A DNA stretch of 64,000 bases from Gordionus sp. m RMFG-2023 (lineage: Eukaryota; Nematomorpha; Gordioida; Chordodea; Parachordodidae), in contig NC_088779.1 in the NCBI RefSeq assembly GCF_954871325.1, forward strand, positions 29,963,752-30,027,751. Reading direction: 5' to 3'. The position numbers and the translations under genes were made by a program. The notes below the pieces were generated by a model. That model was not told where the DNA came from and did no database searches. It worked only from the letters and a program-made list of their open reading frames with translations. This document shows, piece after piece, positions 1-11,541 of the stretch. Each line of letters begins with the position of its first letter. Position 1 is the first letter of the stretch.

Positions 1-830
1 TTTGGACCTACTACAGTATGCATTTTATAGTTTTTGTATACAATTTCCCATTACTCCACAAAGAATCGTTCCAAATAAGTTTGGTATCGCAGAAAAGATC
101 ACATTTTGTAAAGCATATTCTAAGTAGGTTCTGAATAGATTGTTTATTTCATTTTAAAGATAAATAATAATAAACTTAACCATCATTAGTTTAACTAAAT
201 TCTAACAAGTCATTCTCGTAATCGTTTGATTTTAACATCATATTCGTTATGGAACTTGTGAATGTAATTATAGCAATTGGCTTATCAGATAAAATCTTCT
301 TCAAACACTGCTGTCATTTTTTTTTCCATAATATTATGTTCCAGGAATTCTCCTAAATGTAAACCCCTCATCTGTTTTCTGCAGAACCTTTAGCTCCTAC
401 TGTATATTGGATATGATTCAGGGGAATTTATTTCCACAACTTCAGTTTCACAATCTTCTACTTAACTGCCATAAGTGTTAATCATCCTACAAATTAAAAA
501 AAAATATTATTATAATGGTGATATTCCAATCAGTTATAATTAAATGTATAAAAATGTAACCTTTGCCTATTTTGGTTCTGGTGTTGTTAATTATATATAT
601 ATCTCGAATGTAAATTATTATCGATTTTTAAGTTGATTTTTTGTTGTACCGTAATATTTAATATTATTAAAATATGACGATAGGAAAGAAAGAACAATTA
701 AATTAATGCAAGAAATTCACGAAAAAAATAATAATAATAAGGTTATATACGTTATTAATATGTATTATAAAACAAAAATATAAAAAGTATCTGTATCTTT
801 TGTTAAGAAAATGAAAAAGATACATGATTC
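1..830. other. No firm gene; two short coding-like stretches on the minus strand
   Basis: AT-rich DNA without a recognisable gene. On the minus strand, about 27-160 stays open for roughly 44 codons and contains the hydrophobic stretch FGTILCGVMGNC. About 175-330 stays open for roughly 40 codons with DKPIAIITFTSS. Neither has a family I recognise. They could be exon ends of a gene running in from the left, or chance. Confidence 0.15.
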
Positions 831-835
831 TTCAA

Positions 836-1088
836 TACAGATACAATTATCTTATTAAATCAATATAGATACAAGTATCTTATTAGATCAATACAGATAC
901 AAGTATCTTATTAAATCAATACAGATACAAGTATCTTATTAAATCAATACAGATACAATTATCTTATTAGATCAATACAGATACAAATATCTTATTAAAT
1001 CAATACAGATACAAATTATTAAATCAATACAAATATCTTATTAAATCAATACAGATACAAGTATCTTATTAAATCAATATCTTATTAA
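836..1088. repeat. Tandem array of a ~28-bp AT-rich unit
   Basis: About nine degenerate copies of a unit containing ATACAGATACAAGTATCTTA, spaced 28 bp apart with some shortened copies. The unit includes a small palindrome (GATACAAGTATC). The same GATAC/GTATC words occur in the hAT-type MITE at 28974-29143, so the array may have grown out of such an element. Confidence 0.85.
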
Positions 1089-1535
1089 AAAATGCCACAA
1101 AGATACTGAGCATAAGATATAGAAGAATCTTAAATCTTAAATATTAGTATTCGTGGGCTCGACATGCAAATAACGGCATCAAAATTTTTTTAATTTATAA
1201 AAATAGCTAGAAATAAATCTTGTTAAAAATGATTCACTTAATAAAAATTGTCTATCTATCTTAACAAGTAGAATGGCCAAAATAGCAATGTATACAAATT
1301 TTTATTCATAAAAAACAGTTTAAAAAACCGTCATAAAGTGATAAAAACATAATAAAAAACTGATCAACTATAAAATATAAATTAATAAATAACTATAGTT
1401 TTTTTTTCCAAGTATATTATATATACTTTTCTATTTTAAAAAAAGAAGTAGCTATACTATGATATAATTTTTTTTTATGATAATAGAAGTATACTAAAAC
1501 AAATAAATGAAATAACGTCTACAAAAGGTTAAATA

Positions 1536-1616
1536 TGTCAGAAACCTGCAGACCAGGCCCATATTTTAATTTTTTTAAAAATATATACAAGGGCCTGGCC
1601 GGATATTTTAAACCCA
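1536..1616. mobile_element. Short GC-rich MITE, CTGCAG/GGCCTGG family
   Basis: An island of GGCC words (CTGCAGACCAGGCCC ... GGGCCTGGCCGG) around an AT-rich core, standing out from the AT-rich flank. It has the same layout as the elements at 25498-25650, 33915-34345, 43925-44300 and 59150-59345. Confidence 0.5.
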
Positions 1617-2153
1617 AATATTTGAAATCGCCATAATTAACTACAAAATACAAAAATAAATAAAAAATATTGTAGATAAATCCAAAAAAAATAAAACGAA
1701 ATACGTTATATTTTCCTTGTGGTCGAATTGTATCGAAAAATTGTATCTTCTAAATTATTTCGTTTTAAAAAATTTTGTTATAAAGGTTTATAAAGATTTA
1801 TAAAGGTTCGGTTAACTCTTTTTAAATTTTTTCTTTACAAAAAGGTTAAGCCTATGTTCAGAAAATTGAACATTAAATCGTATAAGGCTTCGCTTTTAAA
1901 AGTTCGGTTTGACATTTTGCAGGTAACGTCAAACTTATTATTAGATATTACCCCGATACTAAGACTACACTCCGCATCGGTATAGGTGTCACGCTGCTGA
2001 TATCGACCGCGCAACCTATATCGCGACAATTTTCTATCAAGAAAGTTGCATCATTTTTATTTGTCGATTTATTTTATTACATCTTTGTACAAGAAAACAT
2101 CCGCTAGTTAGCGTATTGAAACCGACCAGAAATAATGTAACGAACGTGTCACG

Positions 2154-2285
2154 TAGTGTTTGTTAAACAGCTAGCCAGAAAAAAATATTACGCACTGAAG
2201 ATTTTTAGACATTTAGCGAAATTTCGAGGCTTAGCAATACATTTTTTGACTAAAATATTGAGTTTAGCCGTTTTAAGGCTTTGAG
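2154..2285. mobile_element. Fold-back MITE copy, GTTAAACGGCTA family
   Basis: Starts near GTTAAACAGCTAGCCAG, continues with AAAATATTACGC, and ends with AAAATATTGAGTTTAGCCGTTTTAAGG. The two ends are imperfect inverted repeats. The best full-length copy is at 39040-39263. Confidence 0.55.
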
Positions 2286-2612
2286 GAATAAGTGCCTCCA
2301 CCCACGTTAGGGTCCAAGGGGATATTGGGGAGAGGGGCAGGAAGACGGTCGTTTTAACGCGGGTAATATGAGATAAGGGGACCTATATTCGTTATAGATT
2401 TTAGTCGTAACAATCACACTTTTTAATCTGTATTTTAAAGTTTAAGGTAAGCTACCCTTTTGGTAAACGCTTGAATACAACAACCAAAAATAAGATATTT
2501 TTAAGATCAAGGAATACTAACGTTAGAAAGAAAACTATAGTGCTGAAGAATATTCCCTAAAATAATAATATAATAATTATTAGAACAATAGAGGCAATGA
2601 CATTATAATAAT

Positions 2613-2898
2613 ACCTAGACTGACGATGTTTTCATTAAAAGTATACATCAATGAAAACAGCTGGGAACGCCATTTTGATTACCCATATCATTATTAAAAA
2701 AATTTTAAACGAGAGGCCAATTTATTCCTAAGTCTAACGCAAACTTTATTAAAGAAATACCTGATCATCGAGATAATAAGGAAGCAAGTTATCAATTTAA
2801 TAGCAGTTTTTAACATGAGAATAATTACTGTATGGGTTACCAAAATGGCGATCCCAGCTGATTTGCATTCAACAACGCTTTCAAACGTCAGTCTAGGT
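2613..2898. mobile_element. MITE with long terminal inverted repeats, CCTAGACTGACG family (copy 1)
   Basis: Begins ACCTAGACTGACGATG and ends with its inverse AACGTCAGTCTAGGT. Inner parts of the arms are also inverted (CATTTTGATTACCC against GGGTTACCAAAATGGC). It is 286 bp and flanked by TA on both sides, as expected for TA target duplication. Further copies are at 41008-41270, 43086-43380 and 51082-51386. It has no coding capacity. Confidence 0.85.
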
Positions 2899-3097
2899 AT
2901 TACATGTCATTGCATAGGGGGGTCGATGGTTATCGCCAAATCAAAAATACTAATGTCAGAAAGAAAATTATAGTATTAAGGAATATCCCTAAATGATAAA
3001 CCTTTCAAACATGGCTATTCTTATTATGTGATATAAATGATAATAAAAATTATAAGGACCATAGGGGAGCGGATCCCTGACCCGAGGACTTGGTGGG

Positions 3098-3336
3098 TCC
3101 TAGTGTTGGGAAATAAAATTTTAAGTTCACTTATAATTTACGAAAATTTTATATTAATATAAAAACAAAAACAAAACAAAAAAAAATTAAAAAAATAAGT
3201 AATTAACTTAGTTATACTTTTTTGGTAGCTATAGCTAATAGCGGCTACTTTTTTTGTAATTATTTAATTTTTTAGCGCGCTACTTTTTTTTGAAAGTAGC
3301 TAAGTAGCCACTACTTCGCTACTTTTAAAAAATATG
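3098..3336. mobile_element. hAT-like MITE fragment (AGTGTTGGGAA ... GTAGC)
   Basis: TAGTGTTGGGAAATAA at the left and repeated TAGCTACTTT / AAAGTAGC words at the right resemble the termini of a common hAT group. No clean target duplication is visible, so the limits are approximate. Confidence 0.4.
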
Positions 3337-4055
3337 AAGGTAAGTTGTAAACATTAAAATTAAATATAATATCATAATTAATTATAATTTATTATTTAAT
3401 TTTGAAATTAAAATATAATATCAATTTGTAATTTACAGTATTATAAACCTAAATCACGTGTTAATAATTTAAAATGTCATCACCTATGGTTATCCAAATC
3501 GTGAAAGTGATTCAGACAATGATATTTAGTTAAAATTCCCTAATATGTGAGGTTTGAATACCTTTCTCTAAGGGGGTTTTAGAAATTTTGAAATGGTGTG
3601 TTATTTATCATAGGCAATGGTTTATCAAACACAAATATATTTTTGATTAGTGGAGATCAAGGTCATACTCATATGGCATGGATTTGGAATATTTGTGATA
3701 TTCATTTTTAATAACCGCAATTAGAGAAATTCTAGTTTTATAAAAGGATGTGAAAACATCATTTTATATTTTTATTTTTTTTATACATTTTTGCCTGTTT
3801 TGTCTGATTTATTAAATTTATAAGCTTGGACCTATATAGATTTTTTTTCAGGTTTTATTCTTATGTTTTTTTTAATGTTTATTTCTGCAAACCTTTTTTC
3901 CCCATTTCCTTACCATAATTAGGGTAAAATAGAATGAAAATACAAAAAAAAAGAATAATATAATGTGGTGTTACTAAAAATACATAATTTAATAGGAATT
4001 TAAAAATATTTAGCTTTAAATTTTCTTGGTAAAAGACAGTGGAATGGGTAATAAT

Positions 4056-4176
4056 CAGGGTTGTTAAAGGATCTATATACAAGTATCTAGATAGATTTTT
4101 GATTAAAATATCTGTATCTAGTTAGACAATGTATCTATATCTAGATCCATTTAAAAAGTATCTTTTAACAACTCTG
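4056..4176. mobile_element. hAT-type MITE, CAGAGTTGTTAAA family (copy 1)
   Basis: 121 bp bounded by CAGGGTTGTTAAAGGAT and its inverse TATCTTTTAACAACTCTG, rich in TCTAGATAC words. The 8-bp flanks GTAATAAT and GTAAAATT match at six of eight positions. It is the opposite-orientation relative of the better preserved copy at 28974-29143. Confidence 0.7.
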
Positions 4177-4445
4177 GTAAAATTAGAAGCTTGTGAGTAG
4201 ATCTCCACAGAAATAAATATATCAAATTGGAAATAGTTGTGAACTAGTTTATCTAAAAACTTTCCATAATATATTTTAATTAGATGAATGATATCAAAAG
4301 TTAATTTTATGAATTGACATGAATTATTTTGTGTCTTTGAAATAAACCTTGACACCAGCTGTTTTACCCCATCATTTTTGATCTTTTTAAAAATTTAATT
4401 AATAAACATATTATTTGTATAGATAAAATAAAACTATTGATATAC

Positions 4446-5066
4446 GTATAATTTTTGCGATTTTCGGATTTATGTTGAATTTTTTTCCCAACAGCGAAGC
4501 CAAAGAAACACAACGCAAACATAGGTGTAACTCCAACCAAAGGTGCAGCCATACCTTTGTATAACCCTTTGATACCCTTTATAAATAAGATTACAATAGA
4601 AAAAAATATGATAAGATATAAACAGGGATTTTTAAAGATATAACTTACTTCACTATAAAATGTCTTCTTTGCACAATCAGTAGCACTACTATAAAGTGCT
4701 TTCTGTCCCAATTCTGGTTTTGGCATAGTTTGTAATCTGACCTGTTAAATAACACTGAATGATAATTTTTATAATAAAAATACCTATTAATACAATTAGC
4801 TTTTTGTTTATGGTAGCAAGAGTATTTATTTTTTTCAATTATATAGCAATGTCAAAACCAATTATTTTAAAATAATAATATATAGCAGATAAAAAAAAAT
4901 TTAATATTAATGCAATTGTTTTAAAATGAAGAGAATTTTCATTAAGTATTACTTTAATAGTATCTAAGGGATGTCCTGTAAATACCAAACACATACCCCC
5001 CACACCACCAGCAACAAAATCTTTTAAGGGATTAACCTTTTTATGAATTATTTCAGTTTGAGACAT
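4446..5066 (-). CDS. Mitochondrial carnitine/acylcarnitine carrier (SLC25A20-like), N-terminal three exons
   Basis: Members of this family exchange acylcarnitines for carnitine across the inner mitochondrial membrane for fatty-acid oxidation. Three exons read leftward: 5066-4953, 4741-4649 and 4576-4446. The start is [17 protein letters not shown]. The first carrier signature PLDTIK closes exon 1 in the context [10 protein letters not shown]. Exon 2 gives [13 protein letters not shown]...DCAKKTF, and exon 3 gives [18 protein letters not shown] followed by [13 protein letters not shown]. This matches SLC25A20 almost residue for residue in its first repeat, which separates it from other SLC25 carriers. 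Splice sites are GT-AG with introns of 211 and 72 nt; exon 3 ends at a probable GTATAT donor. About two thirds of the usual ~300 residues are missing. No PGERIK-type second signature could be found down to base 1, so the gene either continues beyond the window across an intron longer than 4.4 kb or is truncated. Confidence 0.9.
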
Positions 5067-5644
5067 AATGATATTGAGAATAAAAAATAGGCTAATAAGT
5101 GGATAATCCTTAAATTTGAAAACCGTACGCAATTATTTTGGAGTTACATTCCGAATTCAAGGATCGAAAAGTATTAATCAATACAGTTGATTGACATTAA
5201 TAAATTATATCAACGTAAATCTTATTATAGACATTTATTTATAATGAACTTAAATATTAAATTTAATATAGTGATAAATAGTTACTTTTAATGTAACAAT
5301 CATAATAATCCTAAAATGAAATTGAAATCTATATTTATTAAAATGCCCTTTTCTACTTAAAAATATTTTTATTTTCTATTTTTTTAACTTATAGATATTA
5401 TTTGCCTCTGCTTTTCTACTTTTTTATGTAGAAGTGAAGTAATTAAAATCCATTATATCTTGAATCGAGTTTGATCTTCAAGAATTGAGAACCTGGTATG
5501 ACGTAACAAACCAGCTAATAGTTAACGATTTTAAAAAAGCCCCTGAAAATTTGATTTTTTAAAAAATATCATGGATTTCCTTATTCCATTTTTTAAATGT
5601 CTTCTATTGGGGCTAAGTAGATGCGATCAAAGTAGTAAAAAACC

Positions 5645-5662
5645 GGAGGGGGGGGGGGGGGG
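5645..5662. repeat. Poly-G tract
   Basis: A run of G within an AT-rich neighbourhood. It is one of more than twenty poly-G or poly-C tracts of about 8 or more bases in the window. Confidence 0.9.
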
Positions 5663-5755
5663 TTAAGGAAATGTCGAGTTATTTACTTACAATTTTTTTC
5701 GATAGTAAACATCTAAGGCAAATGGCTGTGAGGATTAATTATTGAAGGGTAACCA

Positions 5756-5984
5756 CATAGGCGTAGCCAATATAAATTTAAGAGGGGGGGGCTGGAGAAA
5801 AGACCATAGGAGGGTTCTTCATTTATTCTTCTTTCAAATTCTTGTTTATAATGATATATTATATTAATTCTTTTAGGTCAGATGGTGTGGGGGATTTTTT
5901 TACTAGCTTACAAGAATAGGCAAATTTCTGCATGCAGGTGATAAGAAATTTCCCCTTGCCCCTCCACCTATGGTTACGCTTATG
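5756..5984. mobile_element. hAT-type MITE with 8-bp target duplication, CATAGGCGTAGCCA family
   Basis: 229 bp with ends CATAGGCGTAGCCA and TGGTTACGCTTATG, which are imperfect inverse complements. It is flanked by GGTAACCA on the left and GGTTACCA on the right (7 of 8 identical), the duplication length used by hAT transposases. Fragments of the same terminus occur at about 6099 and at 10583-10597. It has no coding capacity. Confidence 0.8.
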
Positions 5985-6098
5985 GGTTACCACTATTATG
6001 GATAAAATATCGAAAAATATATGGTCATTAAAATTTATTTAATACTTCAAATCTATTATAAAATTACTGGATAACTAAACATTGATAAATCTTAAATC

Positions 6099-6240
6099 AT
6101 AGCCGTAGCCAGGGGGGTAAGGCAAGGGGAAATCCCCCCCCCCACCTTAGAAACTTATCACTTTTTGTGAATATCATTTTAAGCTAATAATAAATATCCC
6201 CCTTAGTTTTCACCCCACTCTCTGACCCCCAAAAATGTAT
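6099..6240. mobile_element. Fragment of the CATAGGCGTAGCCA element
   Basis: Starts CATAGCCGTAGCCAGGGGGG and continues with poly-C and C-rich sequence. It resembles the left end of the element at 5756-5984, but no matching right end is visible. Confidence 0.45.
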
Positions 6241-6393
6241 GCATATATCTTAAACAATAATTTGAAATAAATAATGCAAAAGTTGATATTTTTTTATAAA
6301 ACTATACATCTTAATTTATACATTTTTGGAAAAAAGCATTTATATATAAAAAAAGTAAACCAAAAATCTTTATTTTAAGAAATGGAATATAAG

Positions 6394-7211
6394 CAGGGAT
6401 CCAAACCGTACCTGAATTTAACCGTTAAACCGCTAAAAACCGGTATTTTTTATCAAACCTAAACCGAGCCTAAACCTCTAAATTCTAGCCGAACCTGAAC
6501 CGAACCGTTAAAATGCCTCTGAACTGTTCGAGTCTCATAATTTTATGCTTATAAAATAATATGTAAGTTATTACTAGTAGTATATTGCAAAAATTTAATT
6601 ATATTCAAATTGTTTTAAAAGTCATAATTTTTATAAATTTCAGTATATTGCCATTTTACAAAATTTTTTAATTATTTTAAGCTTATAAATTATAATGCTT
6701 AGAAAAAAATTATATCTAATTATAAATTATTTACATATAGTATTATATGATGACACATCAAATGTGATATAATACTGGCAATGCCAGCTACCCAAGTTAG
6801 TGTGGAAAGATGTTTTTCAACAATTAAATTTATATTATATCCTTATAGATGTAATTTGAGTGAGACAAATTTTGAAAATATATTGTGGCTTAATAAAAAA
6901 AATTTAAGTAATTGTTCATATTAAAATTATTCATTGGTATATTTATTTGTTATATTTATAAATTAAATATTATTTTATAATGTGCAATTATAAAAATGAA
7001 GGTTTTTATTTTAATTATGAAATAAAAAAAAAAATTTCCTTATACATAATCCTAAAGTAGGTTTGAATACAAAAGTGTTAAAACCGGTTTTTAAAGGTTC
7101 AAACCGAACTGATATTTTTATTTTTACGAACCGAACCTGAACCTTGAACCGTTATTTTTATCCAAACCTGAACCTGAGCAGAACCGATATTCGTTTCGGT
7201 TTGGATCCCTG
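6394..7211 (+). mobile_element. 818-bp hAT element with perfect 8-bp target duplication and relic hATC domain
   Basis: The ends are CAGGGATCCAAACCG and its exact inverse CGGTTTGGATCCCTG. The flanks are perfect 8-bp duplications, AATATAAG at 6386-6393 and 7212-7219. CAGGG...CCCTG ends with 8-bp duplications define hAT elements. Inside, plus-strand 6781-6905 reads MPATQVSVERCFSTI, then NLSETNFENILWLNKK, the C-terminal hAT dimerisation signature (usual form PATSxxSERxFS ... ENLLFLNKN). The rest of the transposase, including the DDE core, is absent, so this is a deletion derivative. Subterminal repeats of ACCGAACCTGAACC lie in both arms. The intact ends and duplication suggest fairly recent movement. 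Confidence 0.93.
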
Positions 7212-7811
7212 AATATAAGCCAAAGATAATTATTAATACAAAAGTGAAATGTATTATAATTATTAATAATAGATCCATAAAATTACTAAATAATATAATA
7301 TATCAAATATAATTTTTTATAAAGTGAGTAATTTTAATTTATTTATCCTAATAAAAGTAAAATATAATTACAAACTATTGATAAAATTAAATCATAAATT
7401 AAATAAAAAAAATTAAAGCACAATAGTCGAATATTATATGTCGTAGATTTACAGTATATCGAATTTTATCAATTATCATATGACAATAAAGAAATTTTTA
7501 CCTATATAGCGAATTATATATTTTACCGAAAATTATAAAATATTAGGACATCAGAAAATATCTTCGAAAGACATTGTGGGATGCATAATATAAAGATATT
7601 TTTAATATTATTTTTTAGTTAAAATATATAGATGGCGTTAAATAATTGAATGCAAATTGTTGCTATATTTATTATCAAGAGCATTGATTAGTAAAATTTG
7701 TTAAAATATTAACTGTAATATATTCTCTAATATGTCTGTAAAAGTATAATTTTACCTAGTATTTTGTAACTAATTCTATATAATAGAGGAAATTCAACTA
7801 TATGTCTACTT

Positions 7812-8075
7812 ACTTTATATAAACTAATAGAAAGCCTGTCAAAAATGACGGGGAATGATATTTTTATTCATTTTTTATGATAGATGTCAGGCCAGGTTCT
7901 AGCTCACAATATTAGGAAGCATCCAAGATCTTATAATTTTTAAAAGTTTATCAAGCCCAGCTCAACCCTTGATAATTTCTAAAAGATATTCCCAAGTCAG
8001 GTGCAAGCTAATATTAATTTTGAGGTTCCATGCCCAGTCCTACCCATTATAAGTTTGAAAATTTTTTCCCGCCTC
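7812..8075. repeat. Dispersed repeat shared with 17605-17950
   Basis: Contains AAAATGACGGGGAATGA near its left end and CCCAAGTCAGGTGCAAGCTAATA further in. 17605-17950 has AAAATGACGGGTAATGAGA and CCCAAGCAAGGTGCAATGCC in the same order. The two are diverged copies of one element whose ends I could not fix. Confidence 0.5.
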
Positions 8076-8595
8076 GGAAATAGTTAAATTTTTAATATCA
8101 TCACATGAACGGGAAATATCTGATTTACCAATTAGTCTAATATGGAAAAAAAACATGTAAATTCCATATTAAGGGAAACTGGGAAGGCCTGGGCAACCAC
8201 TTATTAGAGAATTATGACAAATAAAATAAAAAAAACCGACTCTTATACTTTTTTGTAATATGATCAATTAAAATTATATCTAAAAAATATGTTGTTTATT
8301 ATATAGTGTTATTGTTGTTTTTCAGATAAATTTAATGTATGTCTTGCATTTCTGAAATTATTTGTCAAAGAATTTGATAAGGGATATATATTTTTTTATG
8401 TTAAGTAAAAAAAAATGCTGTCTATTTAAATTACAAAAATGCCATTAAACACTAATGAAACTTATATGCAAATTATTTATATATTTTTTAAGATATTTTT
8501 TTTTATTGACATATAAATTTAGGATAATTTTTTTAAAAATTAATGAGGATTATTTATTATGTATTTGATAAAATTAAGAGCAAATCCTTGTTAAC

Positions 8596-9165
8596 ATTTT
8601 AATTTTTGATGGAAAAAGTGACAAAATAAATCTGGGCGGTCATCTGGAGAGTAAATATAGTTTTATATCATTTAGGGTTGTAGATGAAAGTGATGACGGA
8701 TTAACAACAAAACACATTCGTCCTGATAAAGATGATATGCTTATGCCTTGGGATACTGATAAAAGAAGAACTCAAAACGATATTTCTGTCAATGTCGGCA
8801 TTGGTATCCCCTTCTAAAATAGAATCATGAACAACAATGTTAACTCAACCATAAAACGGTCGTAAGTATTGCTTTAAAGGCCACGACAGAACTACTACAT
8901 ATTTTTCCATTAATAAAGTTGATGAAATTGGCCGTACTGTACATTCAAGTTTGAACATTCCTCTAAATATTCATAGTTTCTCAGAGAATCAGATAAAGTA
9001 ATATTTATATTAACTCCTAGTGAAGTGAATGATAAATTAAATGTTTATATTTGTCAAAAAATAGGCGGAGGTGGCATAGGGATTGTGGTAGTGGTGATGG
9101 AAATATCATTTGGAGAAATGGGTGAAAATAAAATAAACATAGATATAAAACATAAGATAAAAAAA
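8596..9165 (+). pseudogene. Decayed protein-coding relic of unknown family (possibly of viral or mobile origin)
   Basis: Less AT-rich than its flanks and coding-like on the plus strand. An open stretch from about 8596 to 8817 includes ESKYSFISFRVVDESDDG and RPDKDDMLMPWDTDKRR. Further stretches to about 9165 include HDRTTTYFSINKVDEIGR and SDKVIFILTPSEVNDKLN. The residue mix (D, E, K, R, W, P) is unlike the chance translations of this AT-rich DNA, so I infer a former gene. I do not recognise the family. It looks broken in a few places. Because a viral or mobile source is possible I describe it only as a fossil. Confidence 0.45.
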
Positions 9166-9184
9166 ACAAAATAAACCTCCAGAT

Positions 9185-9335
9185 GAGTTTATTTCAAGCG
9201 TAGTTCTTTATTATTTTGTCTACCAGTAACTCTAGAACGGGCAAGGCGTTTGTTTAATCGTCATTATTTTCTTTGCTTATCATTAATAATAGATTCATCA
9301 TGTTTTGTAGCAATGTGAGGGATTAGGGTTAGCCT
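9185..9335 (-). pseudogene. Short basic coding-like relic, unidentified
   Basis: On the minus strand this reads ATKHDESIINDKQRK and, further on, LNKRLARSRVTGRQNNK. The latter is a basic stretch unlike the surrounding AT-rich noise. It adjoins the relic at 8596-9165 on the opposite strand, so the two may be remains of one inserted element. Family unknown. Confidence 0.25.
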
Positions 9336-9906
9336 AGACAAATAAAGAAATCAGGCAAAAATATAAATAAACTATTGTTGAAATTAAACAAACATTAAAA
9401 TAATGTAAAACCGGTGGGTCAATATTAGATGCATATTTCTAGTAGTTGGAGGGCTATCATCAAAAAAATTTTTTGGGGGACTTATCAAGCCTATTATGAT
9501 ATTCTAAAAAAATAACATGATGAATGTAATGTTTTGATGGTTAATTAATTGTAAGGTAATTAAAAAATAAGATTAAAAAAGGGGGGAAAAAGAAGGTATA
9601 AATTATAAAAATAATAAAAATTAAATTAAAGGAATTGATAAGGTTTTGAGAAATAGTGGTTAATAAATAATAGTGATATAAAGAAAAGAATGAGATAATA
9701 AAATTTAGTGATAAATAAATTTATTAAGGGAGAGGAAAAAAAATAAAGAAAGAGTTATTTATAAGGATTGGAGATTATAAATAAATTAGGATAAGAATAT
9801 TTAAATATTTGAATAAACTTGATTTTCTTCTTAATTATTGGTTATGAAAGAAAAATATGAGTATAAAAAATTGTAATGTAAGTACTGACAAAAATTGTGA
9901 GTATGT

Positions 9907-10173
9907 TCAAAATAAATATACAAGTTGAGTATCTTGTAGAGATTTCATTAATGTGTAATTGATAATATGAGATGAAAATTGATAAGGTAATCTAAAAAAT
10001 AAAGAAAGGATTAAGTGAAATAAAAAGTTAACTTGAATCTTTTTATTCACATTATTTATTTCATTCATATTTAGAAAGTTGAGGGAATATTGTTTATACC
10101 AATTCAAAGACAATTTTTCAAATCTCTCAATCCATGTTAGGTATGTGTACACCATCAATTCTCGAAATTCCAT
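9907..10173 (-). CDS. Unidentified 88-residue open frame
   Basis: Begins MEFRELMVYTYLTWIERFEK and continues for 88 codons with mixed polar and hydrophobic content and three tryptophans or tryptophan-like positions early on. I recognise no domain, and no splice partner is evident. It could be a real exon, part of the relic to its left, or a chance frame. Treat it as hypothetical. Confidence 0.2.
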   Translation of the reverse strand: MEFRELMVYTYLTWIERFEKLSLNWYKQYSLNFLNMNEINNVNKKIQVNFLFHLILSLFFRLPYQFSSHIINYTLMKSLQDTQLVYLF

Positions 10174-10477
10174 TCATCTGTTTGTATAAAATAAATAAAT
10201 AAAATGAACAAATAAAAAAAATTAAAAATAAATACGTACATTTGACATGACGTAGCGATGACATGACGTCACGATGACGTAGTAAGGACATCAGAAAATT
10301 ATAATATAAATATATTTCTTATACTTGTTTGGAATAAATTATTACCATGCTTTTATATTAATGTATATACAAGTAATTAATTATATTTTATATAAACTAA
10401 TAAAAATATATTTTATATTTGTTCCAGGTTTTTTTTTTAAAATTAACCTCCTATAATATTTTATGACTGTATATAAA

Positions 10478-10600
10478 CTAAGGTAACCCGGCCCAAGGCC
10501 GAGCAAAGCCGAAGACCTGCCCAAAATAAAATCTGGGGGCTTCGCCCCCAGTAATTTTTTGATCCCCCATTAGGAAAATCCTGGCTACGTCTATGCTTTA
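10478..10600 (-). mobile_element. GC-rich transposon end related to the CATAGGCGTAGCCA family
   Basis: Read on the minus strand it starts CATAGACGTAGCCAGGATTT and contains a GGGGGCGAAGCCCCC hairpin, then GGCCTTGGGCCGGG. The terminus matches the elements at 5756 and 6099. An open frame through it (RSQDFPNGGSKNYW) is a by-product of the repeat. Confidence 0.55.
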
Positions 10601-11217
10601 TATTAATCATAATCATTTTATATTTGCCCCCAAATATGGTCATGACAATTAATTATCTCAATAATATTTATATTTTAATGTCTCTAATATAGTTTCAATG
10701 CAATACATTACATATTATTGATCAATCTTAACAATTGTATTATTTGAATTCTAAAATCATAGATTAGTATTTTTAAGAATTTAATTATCATCAAATTTCT
10801 CAAAACTAATTTTACAAAACTTTAAAAAAAAGAAATCAAAACTTGTATTCGTTATTTCTCTATCTATAAATATGGAAAAAATTAATGGCTCACTTGAAGT
10901 TAATTTTCTAATTCTCTATATGTTATGCCTATTATTTCCAGAGGAAAAATATGTTTGGAATGAAAGGATTTATGAAATATTTTTTGTAGGAAGTTTAAGG
11001 ACATAAAGAATTAACCTCTTATTTTCAGTCGATGATTATTAAAATAACCTGGCAAGAATCGAATTGAATATATGATAGATTAGATGTGCAAAATATCAAT
11101 TGAAATCTTACTCAAAAACAAATACTGTTTAATCTTAATTTTTTATATGGTTTAACTAATAAAAAATATACTTTTCAATTGCTTCCCTAATAGTAAACCT
11201 TACACTTCGTCACTGAT

Positions 11218-11541
11218 ATGTATTTTTTTTTAAATCTAAAAAAATTGCAGAAAAATATATCAATTTCGTACAAGAGAGGAAAACCTTTAAAAGAGAAAGA
11301 AAATCTATTATCCAATTTATACTGTGTACCAAAGGCAAACAAATCAAGGTTGGCCATTATCCAAACCTCCTGGAACCCCTTCTCTTATCCCTGTCTGATG
11401 GAAAAACACCAGATAGACTCAAAAACTATTCCTTGGTTTAGAGAAAAACACCTTATTTGGGATTTCACCTGTATCTTTCAATTTTCCATTAACCCAATCA
11501 GCTATGCGATTATTATAGCCAAAAGGTTAAAATTAACGTGA
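11218..11541 (+). CDS. Unidentified 107-residue open frame
   Basis: Open for 107 codons, beginning MYFFLNLKKLQKN and passing through LAIIQTSWNPFSYPCLMEKH. GC content is above the local average, and two frames look partly coding-like between about 11330 and 11600. No family is recognised. A decayed element or a host exon are both possible. Confidence 0.2.
   Translation: MYFFLNLKKLQKNISISYKRGKPLKEKENLLSNLYCVPKANKSRLAIIQTSWNPFSYPCLMEKHQIDSKTIPWFREKHLIWDFTCIFQFSINPISYAIIIAKRLKLT

Noticed and set aside
836-1088. Regularly spaced ~28-bp repeats resembling a CRISPR array
   Set aside because: The units are contiguous with no unique spacers, in eukaryotic DNA, and degenerate into AT-rich variants. 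It is a simple tandem repeat.
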